The notes under the pieces were generated by a model. That model was not told the origin of the DNA. It did no database searches and saw only the letters and a list, made by a program, of their open reading frames with translations. A program made the position numbers and the translations under genes. This document shows, piece after piece, positions 47,283 through 55,503 of a DNA stretch of 64,000 nucleotides (positions are counted from its first letter, which is position 1; each line of letters starts with the position of its first letter). This stretch comes from Mesorhizobium amorphae (GTDB lineage Bacteria > Pseudomonadota > Alphaproteobacteria > Rhizobiales > Rhizobiaceae). Where the stretch lies: assembly GCF_014843845.1 (NCBI RefSeq), contig NZ_JHQS01000017.1, positions 124,001 to 188,000 on the forward strand, given 5' to 3'.

Positions 47283-48619
47283 AGGTGGCGGTGCTCGACT
47301 TCGGCAAGACCAATTCCAAGCTGTTCGTCTTCGATCAGGATGGGCGAATTCTCGACGAGCGCAGGACCAAGCCGGCCTGGGCGCGCAAGGGCGGTTTCAG
47401 CGTGCTCGATGAGGCGGCGTTGCATGACTGGGCGGTTCGTGCGCTTGCCGACGCTGTCGACCACCACCGTGTCGAGGGGCTGATGGTGTCGGGCCATGGC
47501 TGCACCTTCGCTTTGGTCGATCAGACGGCGCTGACGCATCCGATCCTCGACTACGAGCAGGAGCCGCCGGCCGACATCGCCGCCCGGATCGACCGCGGCA
47601 TCCCGGATTTCGCCGAGACCTTCTCGCCGCGCCTGCCGCTCGGCTTCAACTACGGCCGCCATATGCTGTGGCTGAAGGCGGTCGAGCCGCGCGCCTTCAC
47701 GGCCGCGACATCGATCCTCGGCTATCCGCAATATTGGAGCTGGCGCTTTGGCGGCCGGGCGGTCTCGGAAGTTTCCTATCTCGGCTGCCACTCGCATCTG
47801 TGGGCGCCGCGCCAGCGCGACTTCTCCTCGCTGGTCGATGCCGAAGGCTGGCGCGGCCAGATGCCGGCCTTCGCGCGCGCCGGTACCGTTATCGGCGAGC
47901 AGCGGTTCGGCGAAGCCGCGCGGCCGATCGCCATCCACAATGGTGTCCATGACTCGAATGCCGCGCTCCATGCCTATCGACGGCAGCAGCTCGGGCCGCT
48001 CACCGTCGTGTCGACCGGCACCTGGGTCGTCGTGCTCAATCCGGACTGCCCGCTCGAGGTGCTCGACCGCGATCGCGACATGCTGGTCAATGTCGACGTC
48101 GATAGCGGCCCGGTGCCGACAATCCGTTTCATGGGCGGGCGCGAATTCGCAACCATCAGCGGCGGCTGGCAAGGCGCGATCGCGCCATCCGCGATACAGC
48201 AGGCGATCGACGCCGGCATGATGGCGCTGCCAAGCTTCGCGCCGGGCGGGCCGATGCCCGACCGTCTCGGTGAAATCGTCGGTGGCACGCCAAATGCCGA
48301 ACAGCGCGCGGCCGTGGCGCTGCTCTATGTGGCGCTGATGGTCGATTTCTGTCTCGACCTGATCCATTCGCAAAACACCGTCATCGTCGATGGCGGGCTG
48401 AACACTGGCGGCCTGCTCGCCAGCGTGCTGGCACAACTGCGTCCCGGCCAGGCCTTCCTGCAAGGCGCGACGCTCGAAGGCAGCGCCACGGGTGCCGCAG
48501 CGCTCGCCTTCGAAAGCGTCGGCCGCGACTTTGCCATGGAAGCGCCGGAACCGGTGCGCGCCTCGCATTTCGCCGGGCTTGCCGGCTATCGGGACAATTG
48601 GCGCGGTCGCGTGACCTGA
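47279..48619 (+). CDS. FGGY-family carbohydrate kinase (rhamnulokinase/fuculokinase-like)
   Basis: The 446-residue kinase has motif VAVLDFGKTNSKLFVFD at the N terminus, with Gly-Lys-Thr-Asn instead of the Gly-Thr-Ser/Thr of most FGGY kinases. This variant occurs in L-fuculokinase and rhamnulokinase-like proteins. VSGHGCTFALVD and the C-terminal TVIVDGGLNTGGLLASVLAQL follow the family. GTG at 47279 overlaps the DeoR stop, so regulator and kinase are co-translated. With the other FGGY kinase 1 kb away it defines a small sugar-catabolic locus whose aldolase and transporter are not in the immediate neighbourhood. Confidence 0.88.
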   Translation: MKVAVLDFGKTNSKLFVFDQDGRILDERRTKPAWARKGGFSVLDEAALHDWAVRALADAVDHHRVEGLMVSGHGCTFALVDQTALTHPILDYEQEPPADIAARIDRGIPDFAETFSPRLPLGFNYGRHMLWLKAVEPRAFTAATSILGYPQYWSWRFGGRAVSEVSYLGCHSHLWAPRQRDFSSLVDAEGWRGQMPAFARAGTVIGEQRFGEAARPIAIHNGVHDSNAALHAYRRQQLGPLTVVSTGTWVVVLNPDCPLEVLDRDRDMLVNVDVDSGPVPTIRFMGGREFATISGGWQGAIAPSAIQQAIDAGMMALPSFAPGGPMPDRLGEIVGGTPNAEQRAAVALLYVALMVDFCLDLIHSQNTVIVDGGLNTGGLLASVLAQLRPGQAFLQGATLEGSATGAAALAFESVGRDFAMEAPEPVRASHFAGLAGYRDNWRGRVT

Positions 48620-48700
48620 AGCCTGCGGCCAATTTCAAAACCGTGCGCTAAAATCGTCCTTGTTGATTCGCCCAGATCGGGCTCTTGAACAAGGAACGGC

Positions 48701-49186
48701 ATGAGCAAGGCCCTCACCACATTCGCACTGGTCGCGGTGCTCACTGCTCTGCTCATGGCGCTAAGCCTTGCGGTGGCCAGACACGGCTATCCCTATGGCG
48801 CGATCGGCGTGAAGCGCCTCGACGGCATTGCCGATGCCGGTTCGTTCCTGCCTTTGGCCGCCGTCTATTTCTTCAGCGCGCTCTTGATGATGATCCTCCC
48901 CATCCGCGCCGCCAGCATCGTTTTGACCAACGCCGCCGATGCCCTGTTCTGGGCGACGATCGCGCTGTTTGCGACCATTGTCGGCTGCCTCGTCGCCCGA
49001 TGGGCCTTCGGCCAGGGCGGCGTGCTGTGGGCTCTCGTCAACTGGCGGTTCCTGTTTGTCGCGGCCATCGTCGCCGCCCATCTCACGATGAACGAGCTTC
49101 GCCGCAACGTCCTGCTGAGAAGCCTGTTCTTCGTCGTCTTTGCCGCGGCGACGCTGGCCTGCCTGTTCTGGTCGTTCGCGGTCTGA
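48701..49186 (+). CDS. Hypothetical membrane protein
   Basis: The 161-residue protein has four or five hydrophobic helices: FALVAVLTALLMALSLAVA, LPLAAVYFFSALLMMIL, ALFWATIALFATIVGCLVA, FLFVAAIVAAHLTM and LFFVVFAAATLACLFW. There are no recognisable motifs. It sits between a kinase gene and an aldehyde dehydrogenase gene and has its own start region (AAGGAACGGC before the ATG). Function unknown; likely an inner-membrane protein. Confidence 0.8.
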   Translation: MSKALTTFALVAVLTALLMALSLAVARHGYPYGAIGVKRLDGIADAGSFLPLAAVYFFSALLMMILPIRAASIVLTNAADALFWATIALFATIVGCLVARWAFGQGGVLWALVNWRFLFVAAIVAAHLTMNELRRNVLLRSLFFVVFAAATLACLFWSFAV

Positions 49187-49299
49187 GACCGGGCACACTG
49201 ATTTCGTTCCGATCTCCAGGGCGACACGCGCGGGCTTTCCCCTGCGCGCGTCATGAGCTATCGAGGGTCCGATTTGAAACGCCCTCACGCTGTCGCTAT

Positions 49300-49310
49300 T
49301 TGTCTGATAA
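49300..49310. promoter_or_regulatory. GntR-type operator-like TTGTCTGATAA
   Basis: The near-palindrome TTGTC-T-GATAA lies about 80 bases before the aldehyde dehydrogenase start. It resembles FadR-subfamily operators of the TTGTC-N-GACAA type found before sugar-acid and hydroxyproline catabolic genes. No regulator is adjacent, so this is tentative. Confidence 0.35.
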
Positions 49311-49388
49311 ATGGCTTGGGCGATGGATGACTGGGTGGTAGATAGCCCGGCAGACGGCGCCACCAGCGAACCACTACAAGGAAAGACC

Positions 49389-50828
49389 ATGACCCTGTTC
49401 CGCAAAAACCTCATCGACGGCGAGTGGCTGGGCGAGGCCGGCTCCCGCAACATCAACCCCTCGAATACCGGCGATGTGGTCGGTGAATACGCTTCCGCCG
49501 GTCCGGAACAGGCCAAACAGGCGATTGCCGCGGCGAAAGCCGCATTTCCGGCCTGGTCGCGTTCGGCGCCACTGGCCCGCCATGCGGTGCTGAAGAAGGC
49601 GTCCGACGAGATCATGGCCCGCAAGGACGAGATCGGCCGCAACCTGGCGCGCGAGGAAGGCAAGACGCTGGCCGAGGGCATCGGCGAAACGATACGCGCC
49701 GCCCAGCTTTTCGATTTCTTCGCCGGGGAAACGCTGCGCCTGTCGGGCGAGCTGGTGCCCAGCGTGCGGCCGGGCGTCGGCGTCGAGATCACGCGCGAAG
49801 CGGTCGGCGTCGTCGGCATCATCACGCCGTGGAATTTCCCGATCGCCATTCCGGCCTGGAAGATTGCGCCGGCGCTCGCCTACGGCAACACCATCGTCTT
49901 CAAGCCGGCCGAACTGGTTCCCGAGAGCGCCTGGACCATCGTCGATATCCTGCATCGCGCCGGCCTGCCGAAGGGCGTGCTCAATCTGGTCATGGGCAAG
50001 GGCTCGGTGGTCGGCCAGGCCATGCTCGACAGCCCCGACGTCAACGCAATCACCTTCACCGGCTCCGTTGGCACGGGAAAACGCGTCGCTGCGGCCAGCG
50101 TCGAACACATGCGCAAGTTCCAGCTCGAAATGGGCGGCAAGAACCCGCTCGTCGTGCTCGATGATGCCGACCTGGCCGTCGCCGTCGATTGCGCCATCAA
50201 CGGCGCCTATTTCTCCACCGGCCAGCGCTGCACGGCCTCTTCCCGCCTGGTCGTCACCGACGGCATTCACGACCGTTTCGTTGCGGCACTCAAGGAGCGC
50301 ATGGAAAAGCTGGTCGTCGGCGACGCGCTGGATGCCAGGACGCAGATCGGCCCGGTCGTCGACGCGACCCAGCTGAAGCAGGACGAGGATTACATAGCCA
50401 TCGGCCGCGAGGAAGGCGCCGAGCTTGCCTTCGGCGGCGAGCGGCTCGATGCCGCAACGCCCGGCTTCTATCTGACGCCGGCGCTGTTTACCGGCGCCAC
50501 CAATGCCATGCGCATCTCGCGCGAGGAGATTTTTGGACCGGTCGCCAACGTTATCCGCGTCAAGGATTATGACGAGGCGCTTGCCGTGGCCAACGACACG
50601 CCGTTCGGCCTGACCTCGGGCATCTGCACGTCGAGCCTCAAGCATGCCACGCATTTCAAGCGCAATTCCGAGGCCGGCATGGTGATGGTCAACCTGCCGA
50701 CGGCGGGCGTCGACTTCCACGTTCCCTTCGGCGGCCGCAAGGGGTCGAGCTACGGCCCGCGCGAACAGGGTCGCTACGCCATGGAGTTCTACACCACGGT
50801 GAAGACTGCCTATACTTTTGCTGGCTAA
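49389..50828 (+). CDS. Aldehyde dehydrogenase, 2-oxoglutarate semialdehyde dehydrogenase-like
   Basis: The 479-residue NAD(P)-dependent enzyme has all aldehyde dehydrogenase motifs: GIITPWNFPIAIPAWKIAPAL, the cofactor motif FTGSVGTGKRV, the general-base glutamate in LEMGGKNPLVVLDDAD, and the catalytic cysteine in STGQRCTASSRLVV. The C-terminal GSSYGPREQGRYAMEFYTTVKTAY is like 2-oxoglutarate semialdehyde dehydrogenases of pentose and hydroxyproline breakdown. ATG at 49389 follows AAGGAAAG. The DUF1349 gene follows after three bases, so they are one operon. Confidence 0.9.
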   Translation: MTLFRKNLIDGEWLGEAGSRNINPSNTGDVVGEYASAGPEQAKQAIAAAKAAFPAWSRSAPLARHAVLKKASDEIMARKDEIGRNLAREEGKTLAEGIGETIRAAQLFDFFAGETLRLSGELVPSVRPGVGVEITREAVGVVGIITPWNFPIAIPAWKIAPALAYGNTIVFKPAELVPESAWTIVDILHRAGLPKGVLNLVMGKGSVVGQAMLDSPDVNAITFTGSVGTGKRVAAASVEHMRKFQLEMGGKNPLVVLDDADLAVAVDCAINGAYFSTGQRCTASSRLVVTDGIHDRFVAALKERMEKLVVGDALDARTQIGPVVDATQLKQDEDYIAIGREEGAELAFGGERLDAATPGFYLTPALFTGATNAMRISREEIFGPVANVIRVKDYDEALAVANDTPFGLTSGICTSSLKHATHFKRNSEAGMVMVNLPTAGVDFHVPFGGRKGSSYGPREQGRYAMEFYTTVKTAYTFAG

Positions 50829-50831
50829 TCA

Positions 50832-51425
50832 ATGGGCGAGCCAATGACATCCGGCAATGCGGACCTGACCTGGCTCAACCCGCCGCCGCATCATGAATTC
50901 GGCGACAATGCCGTGCAGGTGCGCACCGGCAAGGAGACCGACTTCTGGCGCGAAACCTTCTACGGCTTCCGGCGCGACAACGGCCATTTCCTGTATCGCC
51001 CGGTTGCGGGCGATTTCAGCGCCGAGGTCACGGTCAAGGGCGACTATCAGGTGCTCTACGACCAGGCCGGACTGATGGTCCGGCTCAGCGAAACGCACTG
51101 GATCAAGGCCGGCATCGAATACACCGACGGTTTGGCCTATTTCTCCGTCGTCGTCACCAACGACACGTCCGATTGGTCGCTGGTCAGCATCCCGGCCAAC
51201 TCTGATGGCGTCAGGATCCGCCTGACCCGCCACGCCGAAGCCATCCGTGTCCAGTATCTGGACGCTTCAGATGGCCACTGGAAGCCGGTGCGAATAGCTT
51301 ATTTCCCGCCCTCGAAGTCGGTCGATATCGGCATGATGTGCTGCTCGCCGCAGCGCGAAGGCTTTGAGGTCACCTTCGCCGACTTTTCGGTCGGCCCGCC
51401 GATCTCGCGGCAGTTGCACGACTGA
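50832..51425 (+). CDS. DUF1349 domain-containing protein
   Basis: The 197-residue protein is a concanavalin-like beta-sandwich of the DUF1349 family: TDFWRETFYGFRRDNGHFLYRPVAGDFSAEVTVKGDYQVLYDQAGLMVRL followed by HWIKAGIEYTDGLAYFSVVVTNDTSDWS. It has no signal peptide, so it is cytoplasmic. Members are thought to bind carbohydrates, but the function is not known. Co-translation with an aldehyde dehydrogenase points to sugar metabolism. ATG at 50832 or at 50844 (MTSGNADL) may be the start. Confidence 0.88.
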   Translation: MGEPMTSGNADLTWLNPPPHHEFGDNAVQVRTGKETDFWRETFYGFRRDNGHFLYRPVAGDFSAEVTVKGDYQVLYDQAGLMVRLSETHWIKAGIEYTDGLAYFSVVVTNDTSDWSLVSIPANSDGVRIRLTRHAEAIRVQYLDASDGHWKPVRIAYFPPSKSVDIGMMCCSPQREGFEVTFADFSVGPPISRQLHD

Positions 51426-51480
51426 TGCAAGAGCAAAAGTGCGTAGTGGTTTTCCGTCCGGAATTGCGCAAAACAAGGAG
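51426..51480. repeat. Mosaic palindromic repeat, copy 3 (truncated)
   Basis: AGAGCAAAAGTGCGTAGTGG continues into TTTTCCGTCCGGAATTGCGCAAAACAAGGAG. Compared with the other copies the left arm GCAATTCCAGG has been lost, so the hairpin cannot fully form. It begins at the stop codon of the DUF1349 gene and lies between convergent genes. Confidence 0.7.
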
Positions 51481-51505
51481 TCGGGCGGAGACGGCATCCC
51501 CTCGC

Positions 51506-53074
51506 TCACCACGGCACATGCAGGATCTCGAGTTTAGGAAGGCCGACCGGCCTGATGCCCAGATCGTTGGCAAGGGCGCCAAAGCCTTCGGTTTCGATCA
51601 GGTCCCGGTATGGAAGCTCGGGAAAACGAAGACCGCCGCGATGCAGCGCGGCATCGACCAGCAGCATGGTTCCGCCGACGCCGTCAAGGCCGATCTTCTC
51701 GAGATGCCGGACGTCGCTGAGAAGCAGCCGACCCGGTGCACCGGTGGCAGGCTGGTAAATGCCGTTGCGGATGGCGCGGTAGTAGCGATAGTCCTTCGAA
51801 TGGCGGGTTGTGACGAAGCTGTTGTGGTCGAAACTGTCGCCGCCGGCGATCTTCACGCAATTGGGCACCGCGATGCGATGCCCGGCTCCGATAAGCCGGC
51901 TCACAATGCTGGGCGGGAATCGCCAGACGTCGATGTCGATCCACAGCGCCCAGTCATCGTCGGCGTCCAGCCCCTGATCGATCAAGTGATTGCGGACCTT
52001 GGCGATGTTGCCGCGCCGGCTGCGCTGCAGCCGCGGCATCGCTCTCTTGGCGCGGTCAAGGCTGGCGCTGCCGAGTTGTTTTTGCAGCAGCACGATGCCG
52101 CGATACGCCCCGGCCAGCGGCGCCACCGTGGCCTGCAGCCGTTCCCAGCTTCCGTCCAAGCTGTCGCCCTCGCAGAAGACGAGCTTGATCCTGTCCTTCG
52201 GGTAGTCGAGCTGCTGCAAGGCATCGAGGAAGGGCTGGATATGGTCGGCAGCGTCGCGAAGCGGCACCAGGACGGCTATGTTTGGGCCAGTCGGTGGCGG
52301 CGCCGAAAGGGCCGCCTGGCTGACGCCGCGCTTGGCTGTCGTCTCGTCCAGATGAGCGCCGCGCGTCAGCTGGTACCACGACCGGTGGGCGAGGGTGCGA
52401 ATCCTCTTCGTCAATCCCGGCGCAGGTTCGGGTGTCCACCACGTGCCGGCCCAGTGATGGATCGACAGCGTTGGTCCTGCGCTGCCGTCTTCGCGCCCCG
52501 ACGAGTCGAGGGGCGTGAACAGGGCCGACGGATGGATGGCGAACGCCGTCTGGTCGCCATGGCCAAGCTGCGCCGAGGTGAGCAGGCAAGGCCCAGTCGC
52601 ATCGAGCGCATCCCTGGCATGGGTCAGTCCGGGCAGCATCGACAGGATCTCGAGCCAGAATGGATGCCGGGGCGGGCTGGCCATCGTTCCGTTGAACAAA
52701 AGGTAGGGCAGCCCGCGAAAGTCCGCCTGCACCAGCGTGTGCGTGTCCGGCTCCTTGCAAAGCACGATCCGGTCTTCGCCCATCACGGGATCGAAAGCCG
52801 CCACGCATTCGCAGTCGATATCGGCATAGACGCCGCCGAAATGATAGAGCAGCAGATAGCGCCCGGCATCGGCGCGCAGCACGCCGTGCGAGTAGCTGCA
52901 AAAGGTCGGCAGGAAATCCGGATAGTGCTCGGCGACGAACTCGAGCAGCATCCGGTCGTTCCAGAACATCATCGTCCAGTCGGGATGATGCCGCTTCCAA
53001 CTCTCGACATAGGCCTGGAACCGGGCAGGGACCGCGTCGGTCTTCCATGTCTGGTGCAGGATCGGCGGGATCAT
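51506..53074 (-). CDS. Two-domain glycosyltransferase: OCH1/GT32-like plus ANP1/GT62-like
   Basis: The 522-residue protein joins two glycosyltransferases. Residues 1 to about 240 are a GT32/OCH1-like domain: IPPILHQTWKTDAVPARF, then GVLRADAGRYLLLYHFGGVYADIDCEC with the metal-binding DID at 85-87. Residues from about 264 on begin NIAVLVPLRDAADHIQPFLDAL and continue CEGDSLDGSW, RRGNIAKVRNHLI, DDWALWIDIDVWRFPPSIV (DID at 380-382) and GFGALANDLGIRPVGLPKLEILHV. This pattern matches ANP1/MNN9-type (GT62) enzymes best known from fungal mannan synthesis. No signal or membrane anchor is visible. It probably adds two sugars to a surface glycan. Start ATG at 53074 is conserved for GT32 domains. Confidence 0.8.
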   Translation of the reverse strand: MIPPILHQTWKTDAVPARFQAYVESWKRHHPDWTMMFWNDRMLLEFVAEHYPDFLPTFCSYSHGVLRADAGRYLLLYHFGGVYADIDCECVAAFDPVMGEDRIVLCKEPDTHTLVQADFRGLPYLLFNGTMASPPRHPFWLEILSMLPGLTHARDALDATGPCLLTSAQLGHGDQTAFAIHPSALFTPLDSSGREDGSAGPTLSIHHWAGTWWTPEPAPGLTKRIRTLAHRSWYQLTRGAHLDETTAKRGVSQAALSAPPPTGPNIAVLVPLRDAADHIQPFLDALQQLDYPKDRIKLVFCEGDSLDGSWERLQATVAPLAGAYRGIVLLQKQLGSASLDRAKRAMPRLQRSRRGNIAKVRNHLIDQGLDADDDWALWIDIDVWRFPPSIVSRLIGAGHRIAVPNCVKIAGGDSFDHNSFVTTRHSKDYRYYRAIRNGIYQPATGAPGRLLLSDVRHLEKIGLDGVGGTMLLVDAALHRGGLRFPELPYRDLIETEGFGALANDLGIRPVGLPKLEILHVPW

Positions 53075-53108
53075 CGACGGCTCATCGATCGCTGACTGGG
53101 CGCGGCCG

Positions 53109-53210
53109 GAGCAATTCCAGGAAAAGTGTGAAACGGTTTTCCGTCCGGAATTGCGTCAAAACAAAGGGATAGAGCGGTTCTGCGTTTCCGTGAAACGATG
53201 ACCGTTCTAA
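53109..53210. repeat. Mosaic palindromic repeat, copy 4 (complete)
   Basis: GAGCAATTCCAGGAAAAGTG, then TTTTCCGTCCGGAATTGCGTC and AAAACAAAGGG form the full two-armed element. It is followed by TAGAGCGGTTC and an inner CGTTTC/GAAACG hairpin that mirrors ACCGTTCTA. It lies between the two glycosyltransferase genes on the minus strand and could attenuate the downstream one. Confidence 0.75.
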
Positions 53211-53215
53211 GCGCG

Positions 53216-54457
53216 TCACGCATCTTCATCGGCCAGTCCGAGACCGCTATGGACGGCGTCGCGGATGGCCTGCGGCCCGAACCGCGACCAGACGGTTTCA
53301 TGCGCGTAGGCGCGCTGCCTGGCCATGCGGACGGGATCCGCGCAAAGCGCGATCGCCATCTCCGCCAGCTCTTCATCCGAAGCCGCCAGCAGCACCTCTT
53401 CGTTTTCGACCAGATCCAGCCCTTCGGCCGCCAGCGGCGTCGCGATGACGGGCACGCCCCACGCCATCGCTTCGAGGATCTTGATGCGTGTGCCGCCGCC
53501 CATCGATAGCGGAATGATGCTGAGATGCGCTGCCGACAGCAGCGGCCTGACATCGTCGGGGTCCTCGACCAGCACCACACCGTCCAGCCTTGCCAGGGCT
53601 TGTACGGACGGCGCGGGCGAGCGGCCGGCAAGAGTGAGTCTTGCCGTCGGCAGCGCCTGCCGGATGCGGGGCAGGATGTTGCGGGCCAGCCGCTGGGCGG
53701 CATCAATGTTCGGTTCGTATCCGAGGTGGCCGACGAGCAGGATGAGCGGGAAACCGTCTGAAGCGGCAGTCGGCAGCGCGGTGGGCATGTCCTCGGCCCG
53801 TGGGATACCGTTCGCAATGATATCGACCGGCACTGTGCTCGAGACGAGCGACTTGAATTTCTCGCGGTCGAGGCGCGAACAGACCCAGATCCTGTCGACG
53901 ATCGCGGCCGCCTTTCTTTCGAGGCGCCTGACGTCAGGTGCGCCGGAGCCTTGGGCTGACCGCAGCTGCCCAGCGAGGTCCGACTCGACATTGTGCATGT
54001 CGAGGATGAGCTGCCCGGCCAGCGGCCGCAAAGGCCTGAGCAGCCTGAACAGCGGAATGCCCTCGACCACGATCGTGTCTGGGCGAAATTCGCGAACCAG
54101 CGCCTCGAGCCGGGCCAGCGCCGGACGCGGGATCCGGGTCTCGGTCTTGGCCCTACACAATCCGAGCGCCCGCGTGCGTGGTTCTCCCTCGGCAGTCAGG
54201 GCTGCGACGCGAATGTTGGCTGGGAGCGGTTGCGGCGGACCGGCCAGCGGTCTGACCGAGACAAGGCAGACCGGACCGAGTTCGGCTGCCGCCATGGCGT
54301 TGCCGAAGTTCCTGAGATCGGCGCCCGATGTCGGCGGAAAGGCCGGATCGATGCAAACCACCAGGGTTCGACGCGCCTTTCCGGATACGGATGCCGATGC
54401 GGCTTGCGGAGCCGCCCGAGCCGGTCGTCCGAAGCGAGTGTGGGGATGATGCTGCAA
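53216..54457 (-). CDS. Glycosyltransferase family 4 protein
   Basis: The roughly 413-residue protein is a GT-B glycosyltransferase. It shows LVVCIDPAFPPTSGADLRNFGNAMAAAE at the N terminus, LDMHNVESDLAGQLR, GFPLILLVGHLGYEPNIDAAQRLARNIL, and the C-terminal donor-binding IIPLSMGGGTRIKILEAMAWGVPVIATPLAAEGL. The start is uncertain: no ATG fits, and TTG at 54457 (LQHHPHTRFG) is chosen only because the region further upstream is repeat DNA (54495-54550). The repeat may have displaced the original start. It is likely to act in the same glycan pathway as the two-domain enzyme downstream. Confidence 0.82.
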   Translation of the reverse strand: MQHHPHTRFGRPARAAPQAASASVSGKARRTLVVCIDPAFPPTSGADLRNFGNAMAAAELGPVCLVSVRPLAGPPQPLPANIRVAALTAEGEPRTRALGLCRAKTETRIPRPALARLEALVREFRPDTIVVEGIPLFRLLRPLRPLAGQLILDMHNVESDLAGQLRSAQGSGAPDVRRLERKAAAIVDRIWVCSRLDREKFKSLVSSTVPVDIIANGIPRAEDMPTALPTAASDGFPLILLVGHLGYEPNIDAAQRLARNILPRIRQALPTARLTLAGRSPAPSVQALARLDGVVLVEDPDDVRPLLSAAHLSIIPLSMGGGTRIKILEAMAWGVPVIATPLAAEGLDLVENEEVLLAASDEELAEMAIALCADPVRMARQRAYAHETVWSRFGPQAIRDAVHSGLGLADEDA

Positions 54458-54494
54458 GGGCTTCCAACTCCGGCACAACGCCTTGCAGGCGCTG

Positions 54495-54550
54495 GAGCAA
54501 TTCCAGGAAAAGTGTGCACGGTTTTCCGTCCGGAATCGCGCAAAAACAAG
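54495..54550. repeat. Mosaic palindromic repeat, copy 5
   Basis: GAGCAATTCCAGGAAAAGTG, then TTTTCCGTCCGGAATCGCGC and AAAAACAAG repeat the element found at 53109, with one change in the right arm (GAATCGC for GAATTGC). It lies just before the likely start of the GT4 gene and may have moved into its 5' region. Confidence 0.75.
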
Positions 54551-54643
54551 TGACGGCGCGTCATAATCGCCGCTTCGGTAAACAGGCTGCGATATAGCCA
54601 CGGGAAAATGCGGGCATGCAACCCACACCCGGCTTTGTTCGCC

Positions 54644-55396
54644 TCAATAGGTGGCGCGGCCGCCGGAAACGTCGAAAACACCACCGGTGGTGAAGGAGCA
54701 TTCCTCGGAAGCGATCCATGTGATCAGCGCCGCCACCTCCTCGACTTCGCCGAATCGCGCCATCGGGATCTTCGACAGCATGAAGTCGATATGCTGTGGG
54801 CTCATCTGGTTGAAGATCGCCGTGCGCACCGCTGCCGGCGTGACGCAATTCACCGTCACCTTGGTCCTGGCCAACTCCTTGCCCAGCGACTTGGTCAGCC
54901 CGATCACTCCCGCCTTGGAGGTGCTGTAGGCCGAGGCATTGGGATTGCCCTCCTTGCCAGCGATCGAGGCGATGTTGACGATCCTGCCATAGCCGCGCTC
55001 GAGCATATGCGGCACCAGCGCCCTGTTGCAGTAGAAGACGCCGTTGAGATTGATGTCGATGACCCGGCGCCAGTCCTCCACCGAATAGTCCCAGGCCGTC
55101 ATGTTCGGACCGGTGATGGCGGCACTTGTGACCAGGATGTCGACGGCGCCGAGGGCCTTGATCGTCTCTTGCGCGGTACGCCCGACCGCTTCGGCATCGG
55201 CGACGTCGAGGATCGTCCCGTCCAGGCCCGGGATCGCAGCCTTGGCCTGCTCGATCTGGGCCGGATCGCGGTCCCAGACCGAGACACGCCCGCCTTCGGC
55301 CACGATCCTTCGCGCCACCGCCAGGCCGATGCCTGAGGCGCCGCCGGTGATCACGGCCGATCGTCCGGCAAACCGTCCTGCGAAACGCATCGACAT
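54644..55396 (-). CDS. Short-chain dehydrogenase/reductase
   Basis: The 250-residue SDR has TGGASGIGLAVARRI (near residue 17), the catalytic serine in VNIASIAG, and YSTSKAGVIGLTKSLGKEL with the YxxxK pair. The C terminus (ALITWIASEECSFTTGGVFDVSGGRATY) is typical of FabG-like SDRs. ATG at 55396 (MSMRFAGRF) follows AGGAG with seven to eight bases. It is downstream of the TIR-like gene after a 107-bp gap, but a functional link is not evident. It may be part of a catabolic set with the acx operon; substrate unknown. Confidence 0.88.
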   Translation of the reverse strand: MSMRFAGRFAGRSAVITGGASGIGLAVARRIVAEGGRVSVWDRDPAQIEQAKAAIPGLDGTILDVADAEAVGRTAQETIKALGAVDILVTSAAITGPNMTAWDYSVEDWRRVIDINLNGVFYCNRALVPHMLERGYGRIVNIASIAGKEGNPNASAYSTSKAGVIGLTKSLGKELARTKVTVNCVTPAAVRTAIFNQMSPQHIDFMLSKIPMARFGEVEEVAALITWIASEECSFTTGGVFDVSGGRATY

Positions 55397-55503
55397 GCGG
55401 CACTCCTCCCGATCGGCGGCGAATGTGAAGTCAACGTCTGCCAAGTTCAAGTCGGGATTGGCGCCGCCGATGGGGATCTTGGTAGGCCAGGAGCTGCGCG
55501 ACG

